A stretch of DNA of 64,000 nucleotides from JAGHKQ01 sp041920565 (GCA_041920565.1 JBHGXS010000022.1:22155-86154); one strand, 5' to 3'. Counted from the first letter of the stretch, positions 16,964 through 25,155 are shown. Notes: a model not told the origin generated them from the letters alone. Numbers and translations: made by a program.

Positions 16964-17539
16964 ATGAAACAACGAAACGTAACACAAATGGTAAGCGTAG
17001 CGATGCTAAGCAGTATTTCTTACTTATTAATGATGCTGGACTTTCCGTTTCCGGGATTGCCGCCGTTTTTAAAAATCGACTTTAGTGAAGTGCCGGCTTT
17101 AATTGCCGCTGTTGTATTCGGGCCAGGTGCGGGGATTATCGTAGAAGCGATTAAAAATGCTCTTTATTACGGAGTTCAAGGAAGTCTGACAGGAGTGCCG
17201 GTTGGAGAAGCAGCAAACTTTATCGCAGGGTGTTTATTCATTTTACCTGCTTCTTATTTCTACCGAAAGTACCGTACTGTAAAAGGCTTGACTGCAGGTT
17301 TGATTATTGGTACGACAACGATGACGCTTATCATGAGTATTTTAAACTATTTTATCATTCTTCCTGCTTATACATGGTTTTTAAATATGCCTGCAATGTC
17401 TGCAGAAGCAACACGCCAATTGATTGTGACGGGCATACTGCCGTTTAATATTATAAAAGGAACCATTATTACTGTTGTATTTGTTTTATTGTTCTCACGC
17501 TTAAAAGTGTGGATCGGTGCCAAAATGAACAACGCGTAA
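16964..17539 (+). CDS. ribU: Riboflavin ECF transporter S component RibU
   Basis: Riboflavin-binding membrane subunit of 191 residues. Six hydrophobic segments are present, with the family stretches MLDFPFPGLPPFLKIDFSEVPAL (seen as LPPFLKIDFSEVP), KNALYYGVQGS, and GEAANFIAG. Direct control by the FMN riboswitch upstream supports riboflavin as substrate. AGGAGAGAGG precedes the ATG. A terminator follows directly, so it is a single-gene unit. The shared ECF energising module would be encoded elsewhere. Confidence 0.96.
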   Translation: MKQRNVTQMVSVAMLSSISYLLMMLDFPFPGLPPFLKIDFSEVPALIAAVVFGPGAGIIVEAIKNALYYGVQGSLTGVPVGEAANFIAGCLFILPASYFYRKYRTVKGLTAGLIIGTTTMTLIMSILNYFIILPAYTWFLNMPAMSAEATRQLIVTGILPFNIIKGTIITVVFVLLFSRLKVWIGAKMNNA

Positions 17540-17546
17540 TTGAAAG

Positions 17547-17582
17547 AAGCCCCTTGTCTAATGAAGAGAGAAGGGGCTTTTG
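17547..17582 (+). terminator. Terminator after ribU
   Basis: AAGCCCCTT pairs with AAGGGGCTT and is followed by T residues. Confidence 0.8.
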
Positions 17583-17596
17583 ATGCAGTTGAAAAT

Positions 17597-17630
17597 AAAA
17601 AACGTTATTCAAAGCTGAATAACGTTTTTT
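17597..17630. terminator. Terminator of fer (bidirectional)
   Basis: A 15-bp perfect inverted repeat, AAAAAACGTTATTCA with TGAATAACGTTTTTT around a 4-base loop, lies six bases beyond the fer stop and has T runs on both strands. Confidence 0.85.
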
Positions 17631-17635
17631 ATATA

Positions 17636-17884
17636 CTATTCAAATTTTAATGGGTCTCCATCGAATGGCTCGTCAGCAACTTTAATGGAGTCAGTTGGAC
17701 AGCCTTCGAATGCATCCATCATGTCATCGATTAATACATCAGGAATTTCAACGATCCCTTGGTTGTCATCAAGAGTTACGAATGCGATGCCCTCATCATC
17801 ATAATCGTAAATATCAGGTGCAGCCGCTCCGCAAGCTCCACATGCGATGCAAGTTTCTTTGTCAACAATTGTATACTTTGCCAT
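17636..17884 (-). CDS. fer: Ferredoxin, single [4Fe-4S]
   Basis: Acidic 82-residue electron carrier. The cluster ligands are CIACGAC (Cys11, Cys14, Cys17) and the distant Cys in EGCPTDSIKV, the pattern of the Bacillus-type one-cluster ferredoxin. The ATG at 17884 has GGGAGG upstream, so the longer frame from 17935 is not used. It is divergent from ypbB. A promoter pointing to this gene (TTGACA at 18046-18041, TATCAT at 18022-18017, 18-base spacing) is covered by a Fur-box-like sequence, which suggests iron control. Confidence 0.95.
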   Translation of the reverse strand: MAKYTIVDKETCIACGACGAAAPDIYDYDDEGIAFVTLDDNQGIVEIPDVLIDDMMDAFEGCPTDSIKVADEPFDGDPLKFE

Positions 17885-18017
17885 TTGTGTAAACCTCCCA
17901 CGAATATGTATATTGCGTATAAGAAGTATCTTCAATTAGAAGAAACCGCTATAATGCAAGAAAATTTCTAACCTTATTTTAAAACGGTTTTCTCAACTTT
18001 TCAATATAAAATTATAA

Positions 18018-18032
18018 TGATAATGCTTATCA
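18018..18032. promoter_or_regulatory. Fur-box-like operator
   Basis: TGATAATGCTTATCA matches the 7-1-7 Fur operator TGATAATnATTATCA with one mismatch. It overlaps the -10 region of the reverse-strand promoter for fer and also lies upstream of ypbB. Occupancy by Fur is inferred only from the match. Confidence 0.6.
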
Positions 18033-18133
18033 ATTAGGTATGTCAACTATCTTCTCAAAAAATTCGAAATTATGCTTCTGTATTCCCGCATTATAAAATT
18101 TTGGTAAAATAAAAGCTAAGACATTTAAAGGAG

Positions 18134-19207
18134 ATGGAATTGTTGCTACAATTACAATATATCATTTTGTACGGATTGAAGCAGCTGAATGGAGAAAGAA
18201 CTGCCGCCTCTGTATACCATCTGTTAAAAGGCAAACGATCTTCCCAAACACTTCAGGATGGAAAAATATATCGTATCTCTTTTATGTTCGGTTTATTTAA
18301 AAAAATAGAGCGACATGAATATGATGAGCATATTAGGCTGTTATTAAACAATAATTTTATTAAGAAAATACAGGAAAATACCTATGTAGTTACAAAAGCG
18401 GGAGATTGTGCTCTAACGAAGTATGCCGAAAAATATCCTTTTCCAAAATATATAGACGGATTGAGATTTGGTGAGGCAGGAACAATATTTTGGAAACGGC
18501 TAGCTTTGCTCGTTCAAACCCTTTCCCATTTGCAAAACGAAGAACGTCATTTTTTGCCTATTCAACAAGAGACGGACATTACATTTTGGACGAAGCAGTT
18601 TTTAACAAAGAGCCCCTATAAAAAAGAATTGCTGGCTTTCAAGCTATATGAAGAATGCAGAGAACTTCTTTCGGCAATGAGTGAGCTGGAGGCTGCAATT
18701 TTTACTTTGCGTTTATCAAGATATGGCCGTGTCGGTTTGACAATCGAACAAATTTCTCTTTTGTTTTCCTTGGAAGTTTCAAGAACGCATGTATTATTTT
18801 TGTCTGTTTTGCATTTCATGATGGATGTCATTGAGAAGGAGCCGAACAACTATCCTTTGTTGCGTATTGCAGCTATAAGCAATAACAAGACGTTTTCAGC
18901 ACTCAGTCATTCCACACAAAAAACATTTTCATTGCTCAAGCAAGGAAAAAATATAGAAGAAATTGCACAAATGCGCAATTTGAAAATAAATACAATTGAA
19001 GATCACATTGTCGAGATTGCTTTAAATGATCCCTCCTTTACAGTTGAAGCGTTTGTTTCAAATGAGAAAATAAAACGAATTGCAGAAACAGCAACGCGCT
19101 TGCAAACGAGAAAGCTTCGCGAGTTAAAACAATCGTTAGGAGAGGATATTCAATATTTTGAAATTCGTTTAGTTCTGGCTAAACTTGGAGGAAGTTATGA
19201 AACTTGA
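18134..19207 (+). CDS. ypbB: YpbB family helix-turn-helix protein
   Basis: Soluble protein of 357 residues, conserved directly upstream of recQ in Bacillus. A central segment around residues 195-235 looks like a sigma-type helix-turn-helix (LTIEQISLLFSLEVSRTHVL). The C-terminal region, starting near LSHSTQKTFSLLKQGKNIEEIAQMRNL, resembles the helical HTH_40/RQC-associated domain often found in or beside RecQ helicases. GGAGATGG precedes the TTG/ATG-type start near 18134. The end overlaps recQ by 11 bases. A role with RecQ in recombination or DNA binding is an inference from coupling. Confidence 0.85.
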   Translation: MELLLQLQYIILYGLKQLNGERTAASVYHLLKGKRSSQTLQDGKIYRISFMFGLFKKIERHEYDEHIRLLLNNNFIKKIQENTYVVTKAGDCALTKYAEKYPFPKYIDGLRFGEAGTIFWKRLALLVQTLSHLQNEERHFLPIQQETDITFWTKQFLTKSPYKKELLAFKLYEECRELLSAMSELEAAIFTLRLSRYGRVGLTIEQISLLFSLEVSRTHVLFLSVLHFMMDVIEKEPNNYPLLRIAAISNNKTFSALSHSTQKTFSLLKQGKNIEEIAQMRNLKINTIEDHIVEIALNDPSFTVEAFVSNEKIKRIAETATRLQTRKLRELKQSLGEDIQYFEIRLVLAKLGGSYET

Positions 19208-20765
19208 AGATGTCTTACGAGAAAAATTTGGTTATGATGCTTTTCGGACAGGACAAAAAGAGATCATTTCTGATTTGATTCAAGGGAAGAGTGTAATAGC
19301 GATGCTTCCGACAGGCGGAGGGAAATCCATATGCTATCAATTGCCGGCCTATCTGCTTGAAGGCGCAGTTGTTATTGTATCTCCGTTGCTTTCTTTAATG
19401 GAAGATCAGGTAAACCAACTGAGATTATTCGGTGAAAAGAAAGTGGTTGCTTTTAACAGCTTTCGGACGATGGAGGAAAGAAGAGAAGCTATCAGGTATT
19501 TGCATACATATAAATTTTTTTTTGTTTCGCCTGAAATGCTCCAAACCACGGGATTTATACATGCTTTGAAAAGAGTTAAAGTTGCCCTGTTCGTGATTGA
19601 CGAAGCACATTGTATTTCGCAATGGGGTCATGACTTTCGTACCGATTATATGAAAATAGGACATGTGATAAAGCTGATGAATAATCCGGTTGTGCTTGCT
19701 TTAACTGCCACAGCCACTAAGCAGGTATTGAATGATATTGCTTCTAGCTTATCGCTAGATGATGCTGCCATGCATCTGTATTCCATTGATCGTCCCAATA
19801 TTGCTATTAAGCTGGAACATACAGAAACAGTGGAGGAAAAAAAAGAGAGGCTTCTTCATTATGTACAACAACTGCAAGGACCTGGGATTATTTATTGCTC
19901 GAGCCGGTCGTGGAGCGAAGCAATTGCCCAGTATTTGCAAACAAACGGCGTTAAAAATGCAGCGTATTATCACGGTGGCATGGACAATGAAGCAAGACTG
20001 TTAATTCAGCAGCAATTTATCTTGGATCAGCTTGATGTTATTTCATGTACAAGCGCGTTTGGAATGGGAATAAACAAGCCTAATGTGAGGTATGTAATTC
20101 ACTTTCATTATCCAAGCAATTTGGAATCTTACTTACAGGAAATCGGGCGTGCAGGAAGAGACGGAAGCAATAGCATTGCAATACTGCTGATAAGTCCTTT
20201 TGATCATGACTTGCCGACGTCTATTCTTCAAGAAGAGCTCCCTTCGAAGGAGAGGATTCAATATTTTTTATCGCTTATAAAACTGCAGTACAAAGAAAAA
20301 ACATGGATAGAAGCAGAGGATGCCGAATATTTAGCGTTTCATATAGCGGGATTTAGCGAACAGCACTGGAGATTTATTAAGTATCACTTGGAACTGCTAG
20401 AACTGCTTATCAACAATCGGATTTTTGTATCAAACTTTCCTGGACACTTAGCAGATATGTTATATGAACAGGTACTCATTCGTTTAAATGAGAAATTCGA
20501 AAAACTTCACGCGATGAGGGAGTGGATGGAAACAACAGGCTGCCGAAGAGAAGTTTTATTGCGCCAGTTTGCAAATAAAAAAGAAACGCAGCCGAAAAAT
20601 TGTTGCGACCATTGCGGGATTGAGATGGGGGATTATAAGAAACAAAAAGAATTCTTGTCTCCTAAAGTATACGATTGGGAAACGGAGTTACAATTACTAT
20701 TTGGAGTAAGAGAATGGAGGGAAAATGATAAAACAGCGAGATTTGATTCAAACTATGACCGATAA
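19197..20765 (+). CDS. recQ: RecQ-family ATP-dependent DNA helicase
   Basis: Superfamily 2 helicase of 522 residues. Motif 0 is FRTGQKEII, Walker A is PTGGGKS, DEAH is followed by CISQWGHDFR, and motifs IV-VI include YCSSRSWSEAIA, YHGGMDNEAR and IGRAGRDG. Downstream are a zinc-binding cluster (CRREVLLRQF, then CCDHCG) and a short tail. It lacks a long HRDC region, as in the short RecS-type helicase of B. subtilis. The ATG at 19197 has TTGGAGGAAG before it, which excludes the TTG at 19185. Confidence 0.95.
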   Translation: MKLEDVLREKFGYDAFRTGQKEIISDLIQGKSVIAMLPTGGGKSICYQLPAYLLEGAVVIVSPLLSLMEDQVNQLRLFGEKKVVAFNSFRTMEERREAIRYLHTYKFFFVSPEMLQTTGFIHALKRVKVALFVIDEAHCISQWGHDFRTDYMKIGHVIKLMNNPVVLALTATATKQVLNDIASSLSLDDAAMHLYSIDRPNIAIKLEHTETVEEKKERLLHYVQQLQGPGIIYCSSRSWSEAIAQYLQTNGVKNAAYYHGGMDNEARLLIQQQFILDQLDVISCTSAFGMGINKPNVRYVIHFHYPSNLESYLQEIGRAGRDGSNSIAILLISPFDHDLPTSILQEELPSKERIQYFLSLIKLQYKEKTWIEAEDAEYLAFHIAGFSEQHWRFIKYHLELLELLINNRIFVSNFPGHLADMLYEQVLIRLNEKFEKLHAMREWMETTGCRREVLLRQFANKKETQPKNCCDHCGIEMGDYKKQKEFLSPKVYDWETELQLLFGVREWRENDKTARFDSNYDR

Positions 20766-21342
20766 GGAATTAAGGCTTAATTTATATATCACGCAATTAA
20801 TCCTTTTGAGTATAAGCGGCATTTTAGCATTTTTAATTTTTGATAATGTAAAATCTCTCTTAGAATTATGGAAATGGCAGCCGTCATTGATTTTGCTGTT
20901 AGGTGGAGGAACTGCATTTCTTATTGTCGGAATTGATTTTTTAGCAATGAAGGTGCTTCCGGAAAGCTGGTTTGATGACGGCGGAATAAACGAGAGAATG
21001 TTTCGTAACATTTCGGTTCCGCACTTATTATTCCTGACGCTGTTTATCGGGTTTGCAGAAGAGCTGCTGTTTAGAGGAATCATTCAAACGCGATTTGGAA
21101 TCGGAATTGCAAGTGTAATCTTCGCAGTACTGCATGTACGGTACATTACAAAACCATTTTTATTTTCATTTGTGATGATTATAAGCATCGGATTTGGGCT
21201 ATTGTTTGAATATACGCAGAATTTATTTATAACTATATTTGCTCACTTTCTTGTAGACTTTATAATGGGATTGTATTTAAGGAAAGAACAAGTTACAAAA
21301 AGTGATGGTGAGTCAGATGAGGAAACCAGCGATGCAGGGTAG
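20725..21342 (+). CDS. ypbD: CPBP-family intramembrane metalloprotease (YpbD)
   Basis: Membrane protein of 205 residues in the Abi/CaaX-protease family. The glutamate motif is FAEELLFRG (EExxxR), followed by an AVLHVRY segment and a later AHFLVDF, which together supply the expected Glu and His residues. Five or six hydrophobic segments. The ATG follows GGAGGG and lies 41 bases inside the end of recQ. The C-terminal 20 residues are very acidic and overlap ypbE. The substrate is unknown. Confidence 0.85.
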   Translation: MIKQRDLIQTMTDKELRLNLYITQLILLSISGILAFLIFDNVKSLLELWKWQPSLILLLGGGTAFLIVGIDFLAMKVLPESWFDDGGINERMFRNISVPHLLFLTLFIGFAEELLFRGIIQTRFGIGIASVIFAVLHVRYITKPFLFSFVMIISIGFGLLFEYTQNLFITIFAHFLVDFIMGLYLRKEQVTKSDGESDEETSDAG

Positions 21343-21865
21343 CACAGAAAAAGCAAACCGCAAGGATGAGCTCGATGTATTGCAACTGCCTCCAAGAAGC
21401 GAGGTTCATGATGAAAGAGGCCATAGAAGAGGCTCTAAGCTCCGCATTAGGCATCCTGTGGTCCGTATTTTATCTGTATTATTTATTTCGTTGCCTATTA
21501 TGATTTTAAGTTTTAAGTATTATATGGACAACAAGAAGAAGGAACATCCGATTTCAATAAAATTTGAATCAAAAGAGTTTGAGCAAATCTTTTTCGATAC
21601 AAAGAAAGTGGTAAGTCAAAAAGTTAAGGCAGAACAACCGATGCTGGAAGAAAAGAAAATGGAGTCTGTGAATGAAAACGAAAAACAGCCTGAGCCATTT
21701 TTGTTTCACACTGTTCAAGAAGGGGAAACCATGTATACAATCTCGATGAAATATTTTAACAGCCGCAATGGTGAACGGCTGATTCGCGAGGCAAACGGAT
21801 TATCGTCTAATACAGTGCAGCCGGGACAAGTATTGAAAATTCCGAAAGAAAAAGCTGCGTCATAA
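21302..21865 (+). CDS. ypbE: LysM domain membrane-anchored protein (YpbE)
   Basis: Protein of 187 residues. The cytoplasmic N-terminus is charged, one membrane helix lies near residues 55-75 (VVRILSVLFISLPIMILSF), an acidic/basic linker follows, and the C-terminus carries one LysM repeat starting FHTVQEGETMYTISMKYF. It starts at GTG 21302 or ATG 21305, inside the end of ypbD. The arrangement suggests anchoring to peptidoglycan from the membrane. Its exact role is unknown. Confidence 0.85.
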   Translation: MMVSQMRKPAMQGSTEKANRKDELDVLQLPPRSEVHDERGHRRGSKLRIRHPVVRILSVLFISLPIMILSFKYYMDNKKKEHPISIKFESKEFEQIFFDTKKVVSQKVKAEQPMLEEKKMESVNENEKQPEPFLFHTVQEGETMYTISMKYFNSRNGERLIREANGLSSNTVQPGQVLKIPKEKAAS

Positions 21866-21895
21866 ATTCTTCAAATAACATCCAAGATTTATGTA

Positions 21896-21922
21896 TTGAT
21901 AAATAGAAAAATATGGTATAAA
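21896..21922 (+). promoter_or_regulatory. Possible promoter ahead of the small frameshifted ORF
   Basis: TTGATA and an extended TGGTATAAA are separated by 15 bases. The spacing is short, but the TG extension would help. A start near 21929 would leave little or no leader for the GTG at 21927, so read-through from ypbE is an alternative. Confidence 0.3.
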
Positions 21923-21926
21923 CAAG

Positions 21927-22092
21927 GTGCAGGAATTATCACGAAAATATCATATCACTTTCCACTTTTGATGAAACGGACAAGCTTATGAGACGCATGG
22001 TCATAAAAGTGAAGAAAAATAAAAACATAAACAAATTTATTCAAAAGCTCGAAGAAGCCGGCTTTAAGGTGCTCGATATTCAAGAAGATTAA
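21927..22092 (+). pseudogene. Small ORF with apparent +1 frameshift (about 54 residues)
   Basis: Frame one runs from GTG 21927 as a peptide ending KYHITFHF and stops at TGA 21969-21971. Frame +1 continues directly as DETDKLMRRMVIKVKK and ends KLEEAGFKVLDIQED at TAA 22090-22092. The junction is CAC TTT TGA T, where tRNA-Phe on TTT could slip by one base and still read TTT. A strong terminator follows four bases later, which suggests a genuine transcription unit. It may be a decayed gene, a sequencing error or programmed frameshifting. The second part alone could also start at ATG 21988-21990. Family not recognised. Confidence 0.45.
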
Positions 22093-22093
22093 A

Positions 22094-22133
22094 AAAACCT
22101 TCCGATACAGAAATGTGTATCGGAAGGTTTTTT
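22094..22133 (+). terminator. Terminator after the small frameshifted ORF
   Basis: AAACCTTCCGATAC pairs perfectly with GTATCGGAAGGTTT around an 8-base loop, followed by T residues. Confidence 0.85.
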
Positions 22134-22206
22134 ATTGCAAGATAAGGAAGCATGACGTTTAAGGAACAGTATTGAACCTTTGATATTTTTGTGCGATCTC
22201 TGGTAT

Positions 22207-22440
22207 TTCCGCCTAGCTTCCACCTTAGACCTGTCCCGCACACAGTGAAACTCCATCAGCTGATGGTTAGTTGAATCAATCGGGTTCTTGGTGTCGGCTG
22301 CTTCCACTTGTAATGGGATTTTGCTGACAGTTAGGGCGGAATAAAAGCAAAAAGCGCTTTTAGGGAGAAAGAACACCAGGAAAGCTTCTATGAATAAGCT
22401 GAGTCGCACCGCGCGGTTTGTGCGCGTGGCGTTTTCCAGA
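22207..22440. repeat. Unexplained structured intergenic block
   Basis: The 478 bases between the terminator and ypbG code for nothing recognisable. They contain a closing pair TTCCGCCTA (from about 22207) with TAGGGCGGAA (22332-22341), a perfect 14-base palindrome CCATCAGCTGATGG (about 22253-22266), two direct copies of GCTTCCAC(C/T)T, a palindrome AAAAGCGCTTTT (about 22350-22361) and a GC-rich segment CGCACCGCGCGGTTTGTGCGCG. This could be a structured RNA or a non-autonomous repeat. I cannot name a family. Confidence 0.35.
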
Positions 22441-22570
22441 AGAAACTAACAACGGGTGGAAAAGCTTTTCTTATACAATCTTGTTTTTTTATATTTTTTT
22501 TACAATGTGTTATTATTTGTATAGGTTATTTAATAGCAAATGTATAACTATATTGCAAGGGGAAAAAAGA

Positions 22571-23347
22571 ATGATTTTTTTACTTATAATTGTAGCTGCT
22601 GCATGTGCCGCAGTTTTCTTCTTTTTCTTACATATGTATAGAGAAGCGCATAAAAATACTCTATCGGAACAAGTGATAGCTTTCCCGGATTTTCCGGAAA
22701 GTTTTGGAGAAGTTGTTGTTTTTTTTATTTCTGATATTCATAAAAGGAAAGTAGCACGTGAAATTGCGGCTCAAGCGAAAGGGCGAGCAGACTTGGTTAT
22801 CATAGGAGGAGACTTAGTAGAGCGGGGAGTGTCACTCGAACAAGTCTCTGAAAATATAAAAATCTTATCTGAAATCGGACCAACATACTTCGTTTGGGGC
22901 AATAACGATTACGAGGTTGACTATCATGAACTCGACGCCATATTGCTTGATCATAAGGTTAAAATATTAGATAATACTGCAGTCTTGTTTGAATCGGAAG
23001 AGGGAGAGAAATTGAACATTTTGGGTGTAGATGACGTTGCGCTCGAACGAGATAGGCTGGATTTAGCATTAGCGGATTGTGAAGAAGAATCTTTTCGCAT
23101 TTTGGTCAGTCATAACCCGGAGATTATTGATAAACTTTCGGAACAAGCTCGTGTTCGTCTCGTATTAAGCGGACATACACATGGGGGACAAATTCGATTG
23201 TTTCACTTTAGAAGATATTTAAAGAGCGGAGTTTATCAATATCCTCATACTACATTGTTTGTAAGCAATGGATACGGGACGACGCTGTTGCCGTTAAGGC
23301 TTGGTGCACCTGCGCAAACCCATTTAATTACTATAAAAAAATTGTGA
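22571..23347 (+). CDS. ypbG: Membrane-anchored metallophosphoesterase (YpbG)
   Basis: Calcineurin-like phosphoesterase of 258 residues. An N-terminal membrane helix (about 2-22) is followed by the metal-binding signature ISDIH, GGDLVERG, GNNDYE, SHNPE and SGHTHGGQ in the family order. The ATG at 22571 has AAGGGG upstream, so the longer frame from 22418, which runs into the structured block, is rejected. It resembles membrane-bound YkuE/YpbG-type enzymes. The phosphoester substrate cannot be told from sequence. The stop is close to the next gene. Confidence 0.9.
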   Translation: MIFLLIIVAAACAAVFFFFLHMYREAHKNTLSEQVIAFPDFPESFGEVVVFFISDIHKRKVAREIAAQAKGRADLVIIGGDLVERGVSLEQVSENIKILSEIGPTYFVWGNNDYEVDYHELDAILLDHKVKILDNTAVLFESEEGEKLNILGVDDVALERDRLDLALADCEEESFRILVSHNPEIIDKLSEQARVRLVLSGHTHGGQIRLFHFRRYLKSGVYQYPHTTLFVSNGYGTTLLPLRLGAPAQTHLITIKKL

Positions 23348-23373
23348 CGTTTATTATAAGGTGGGAAAGATCG

Positions 23374-24279
23374 ATGCCAACTTCAAAGGGGAAATACAAT
23401 ATAAAAGCAGTTTCAAATATGCTTGGGATTCAGCCGGGAACGCTTCGGGCGTGGGAGAGACGATATCAAATCATTGCTCCGAAACGAAATGAAGCCGGCC
23501 ATCGTTTATATACGGAAGAGCATGTAAATATATTAAAGTGGCTTATCGGAAAGGTAAACGAGGGCTTTACAATCGGTCAAGCAGTGAGCTTGTTGGAAAA
23601 CAGTCAAATGAACAATCAATTTTTAATAGATCGGGAAGATAACCGCGCTGATATGCTGGCCGATGGAATTCTTCATTCGCTATTAAAATTTGATGAAGGA
23701 AAAGCGCATGAGTATTTAAATGAGGCATTCAGTTTATTTTCTATAGATAAGGTAACGATGGATATTTTAGCAAGTGTACTAGTAAAGATAGGACAACTTT
23801 GGATGGATAAAAAAATTACAAGCGCCCATGAGCACTATGCATCTTCCTTTTTACGTTCGCGTATTGGGATGATTTATCATAACTTGCCGGTCAATGCGGT
23901 TCTTCCGAAAGCAGTCGCTGTTTGCGGACCTGGGGAGTCTCATGAACTGGGTCTGCTAATATTTACCACTTATTTAAGACGCAAAGGATTTCAAGTGATT
24001 TATTTAGGGGCAAGTGTGGCGGAAAAAGATATTGATGTTATTATAGAGGAAGTAAAACCGAAGTTTCTGTTTTTATCCTGCACATTGCAAAAAAATGTTG
24101 TAGGAACCATAAAACTTGCAAATCGCCTCCGAGAGGAATATGATTATCTTTCAGTAGGTCTTGGAGGTACTGGCTTTATTGACCTACTGGAGCAGGAAAA
24201 AGAGGCAATTAAAGAGTATCTGGTAGGTAACACGAAAGAGCAATGGGATGAATGGATCAAGAGCAGGATGGCGGTCTGA
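23374..24279 (+). CDS. MerR-type regulator with cobalamin-binding domain (CarH/LitR-like)
   Basis: Transcription regulator of 301 residues. Residues about 7-75 are a MerR winged helix (IKAVSNMLGIQPGTLRAWERRY). A four-helix cap follows with W143-x9-E153-H154. Then comes a B12-binding Rossmann domain with E188-S-H190-E-L-G193, matching the E/D-x-H-x-x-G lower-ligand motif. In CarH/LitR photoreceptors these are the residues that contact adenosylcobalamin, and light breaks the Co-C bond. The ATG at 23374 follows GGTGGGAAAG. Target genes are not evident nearby. The light response is an inference. Confidence 0.88.
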   Translation: MPTSKGKYNIKAVSNMLGIQPGTLRAWERRYQIIAPKRNEAGHRLYTEEHVNILKWLIGKVNEGFTIGQAVSLLENSQMNNQFLIDREDNRADMLADGILHSLLKFDEGKAHEYLNEAFSLFSIDKVTMDILASVLVKIGQLWMDKKITSAHEHYASSFLRSRIGMIYHNLPVNAVLPKAVAVCGPGESHELGLLIFTTYLRRKGFQVIYLGASVAEKDIDVIIEEVKPKFLFLSCTLQKNVVGTIKLANRLREEYDYLSVGLGGTGFIDLLEQEKEAIKEYLVGNTKEQWDEWIKSRMAV

Positions 24280-24360
24280 GTAAAGAACTCCCGGCAAGAA
24301 GAACCATCTATTTTCTTTCTCATATAATGAAGGTATGCAGGACGGTAAGGAGGTTTAGAG

Positions 24361-24969
24361 ATGAGGCTTGAGCGTCTGAACTACAATAAAATAAAAATCT
24401 TTCTAACATTTGACGATTTATTGGAACGAGGTCTTACAAAAGAGGACTTATGGCAAAACGCTCCTAAAGTGCAGCAATTGTTTCGTGATATGATGAACGA
24501 AGCAAGCAAAGAACTAGGGTTTGAAGCAGACGGACCCATTGCGGTAGAAGTATTTTCGCTGCAAGCGCAAGGAATGGTTGTAATTGTTACAAAAGAACAC
24601 CAAGATTCAGAATTAGATGAAGATTTCAGTGATGAGTTTATTGAAATGCAGGTTACACTCGATGAGAGTGATGATATACTGTATGAGTTTTCCAGCTTTG
24701 AAGATATTATTTCCCTGGCAGAATCTTTGCATCCTTTAGGAATTACGGGAGGAAGATTATACTCTTATCAAAACCGCTTTTATTTACTGCTTGATGAAGA
24801 AGCGTCTTGTCTTTCAAACGAAACCCTCATTGCTATACTGGCGGAATATGGGAATTCTGCTACCATTACCATTTATCGATTGATGGAATACGGTAAAGAA
24901 TTGATGAAGGAAAATGCTATCGATCAGCTTTACCAATATTTTATTGCAAGCAAAAAACCTCAACTGTAA
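24361..24969 (+). CDS. mecB: MecA-like adaptor protein (YpbH/MecB)
   Basis: Adaptor of 202 residues for the ClpC unfoldase. The N-terminal substrate-binding domain begins MRLERLNYNKIKIFLTFDDL, a charged, acidic linker follows near residues 80-110, and the C-terminal domain resembles that of MecA (FSSFEDIISLAESL and the later YRLMEYG). A strong AAGGAGG precedes the ATG. Position just before gudB is that of ypbH in B. subtilis, which distinguishes it from mecA. A terminator follows directly. Confidence 0.9.
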   Translation: MRLERLNYNKIKIFLTFDDLLERGLTKEDLWQNAPKVQQLFRDMMNEASKELGFEADGPIAVEVFSLQAQGMVVIVTKEHQDSELDEDFSDEFIEMQVTLDESDDILYEFSSFEDIISLAESLHPLGITGGRLYSYQNRFYLLLDEEASCLSNETLIAILAEYGNSATITIYRLMEYGKELMKENAIDQLYQYFIASKKPQL

Positions 24970-24986
24970 TAAGCTGAGGTTTTTTG
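24953..24986 (+). terminator. Terminator after mecB
   Basis: AAAAAACCTCA pairs with TGAGGTTTTTT and overlaps the last codons of the gene. Confidence 0.8.
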
Positions 24987-25104
24987 CTGTTTTTACCCGC
25001 TTTTTGGTTTCTCACGCAGCCGCCGAAGAGTTGAAAGTGATAAAAGTTTTAAAAAAATAATACTTTTTACTTTTCGATTTTAACAAAAAACACTATAATA
25101 ATGT

Positions 25105-25118
25105 TGCAAGCGTTTACA
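25105..25118. promoter_or_regulatory. Catabolite-responsive element (cre)-like site upstream of gudB
   Basis: TGCAAGCGTTTACA matches the CcpA cre consensus TGWAANCGNTNWCA at 13 of 14 positions. It lies just downstream of a TATAAT (25094-25099) and 38 bases upstream of the better promoter of gudB. CcpA binding is inferred. Confidence 0.6.
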
Positions 25119-25155
25119 AATTTATTTTGAAAATAAATTAAAGTTTGTTTTTTCT

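Noticed and set aside
22089..22409. 106-codon reverse-strand frame in the structured block
   Set aside because: Includes a terminator, has no ribosome binding site, and its composition reflects the stems and palindromes.
22418..22570. N-terminal extension of the metallophosphoesterase
   Set aside because: The extension reads through the structured block; AAGGGG before ATG 22571 and a signal-anchor helix fit the shorter form.
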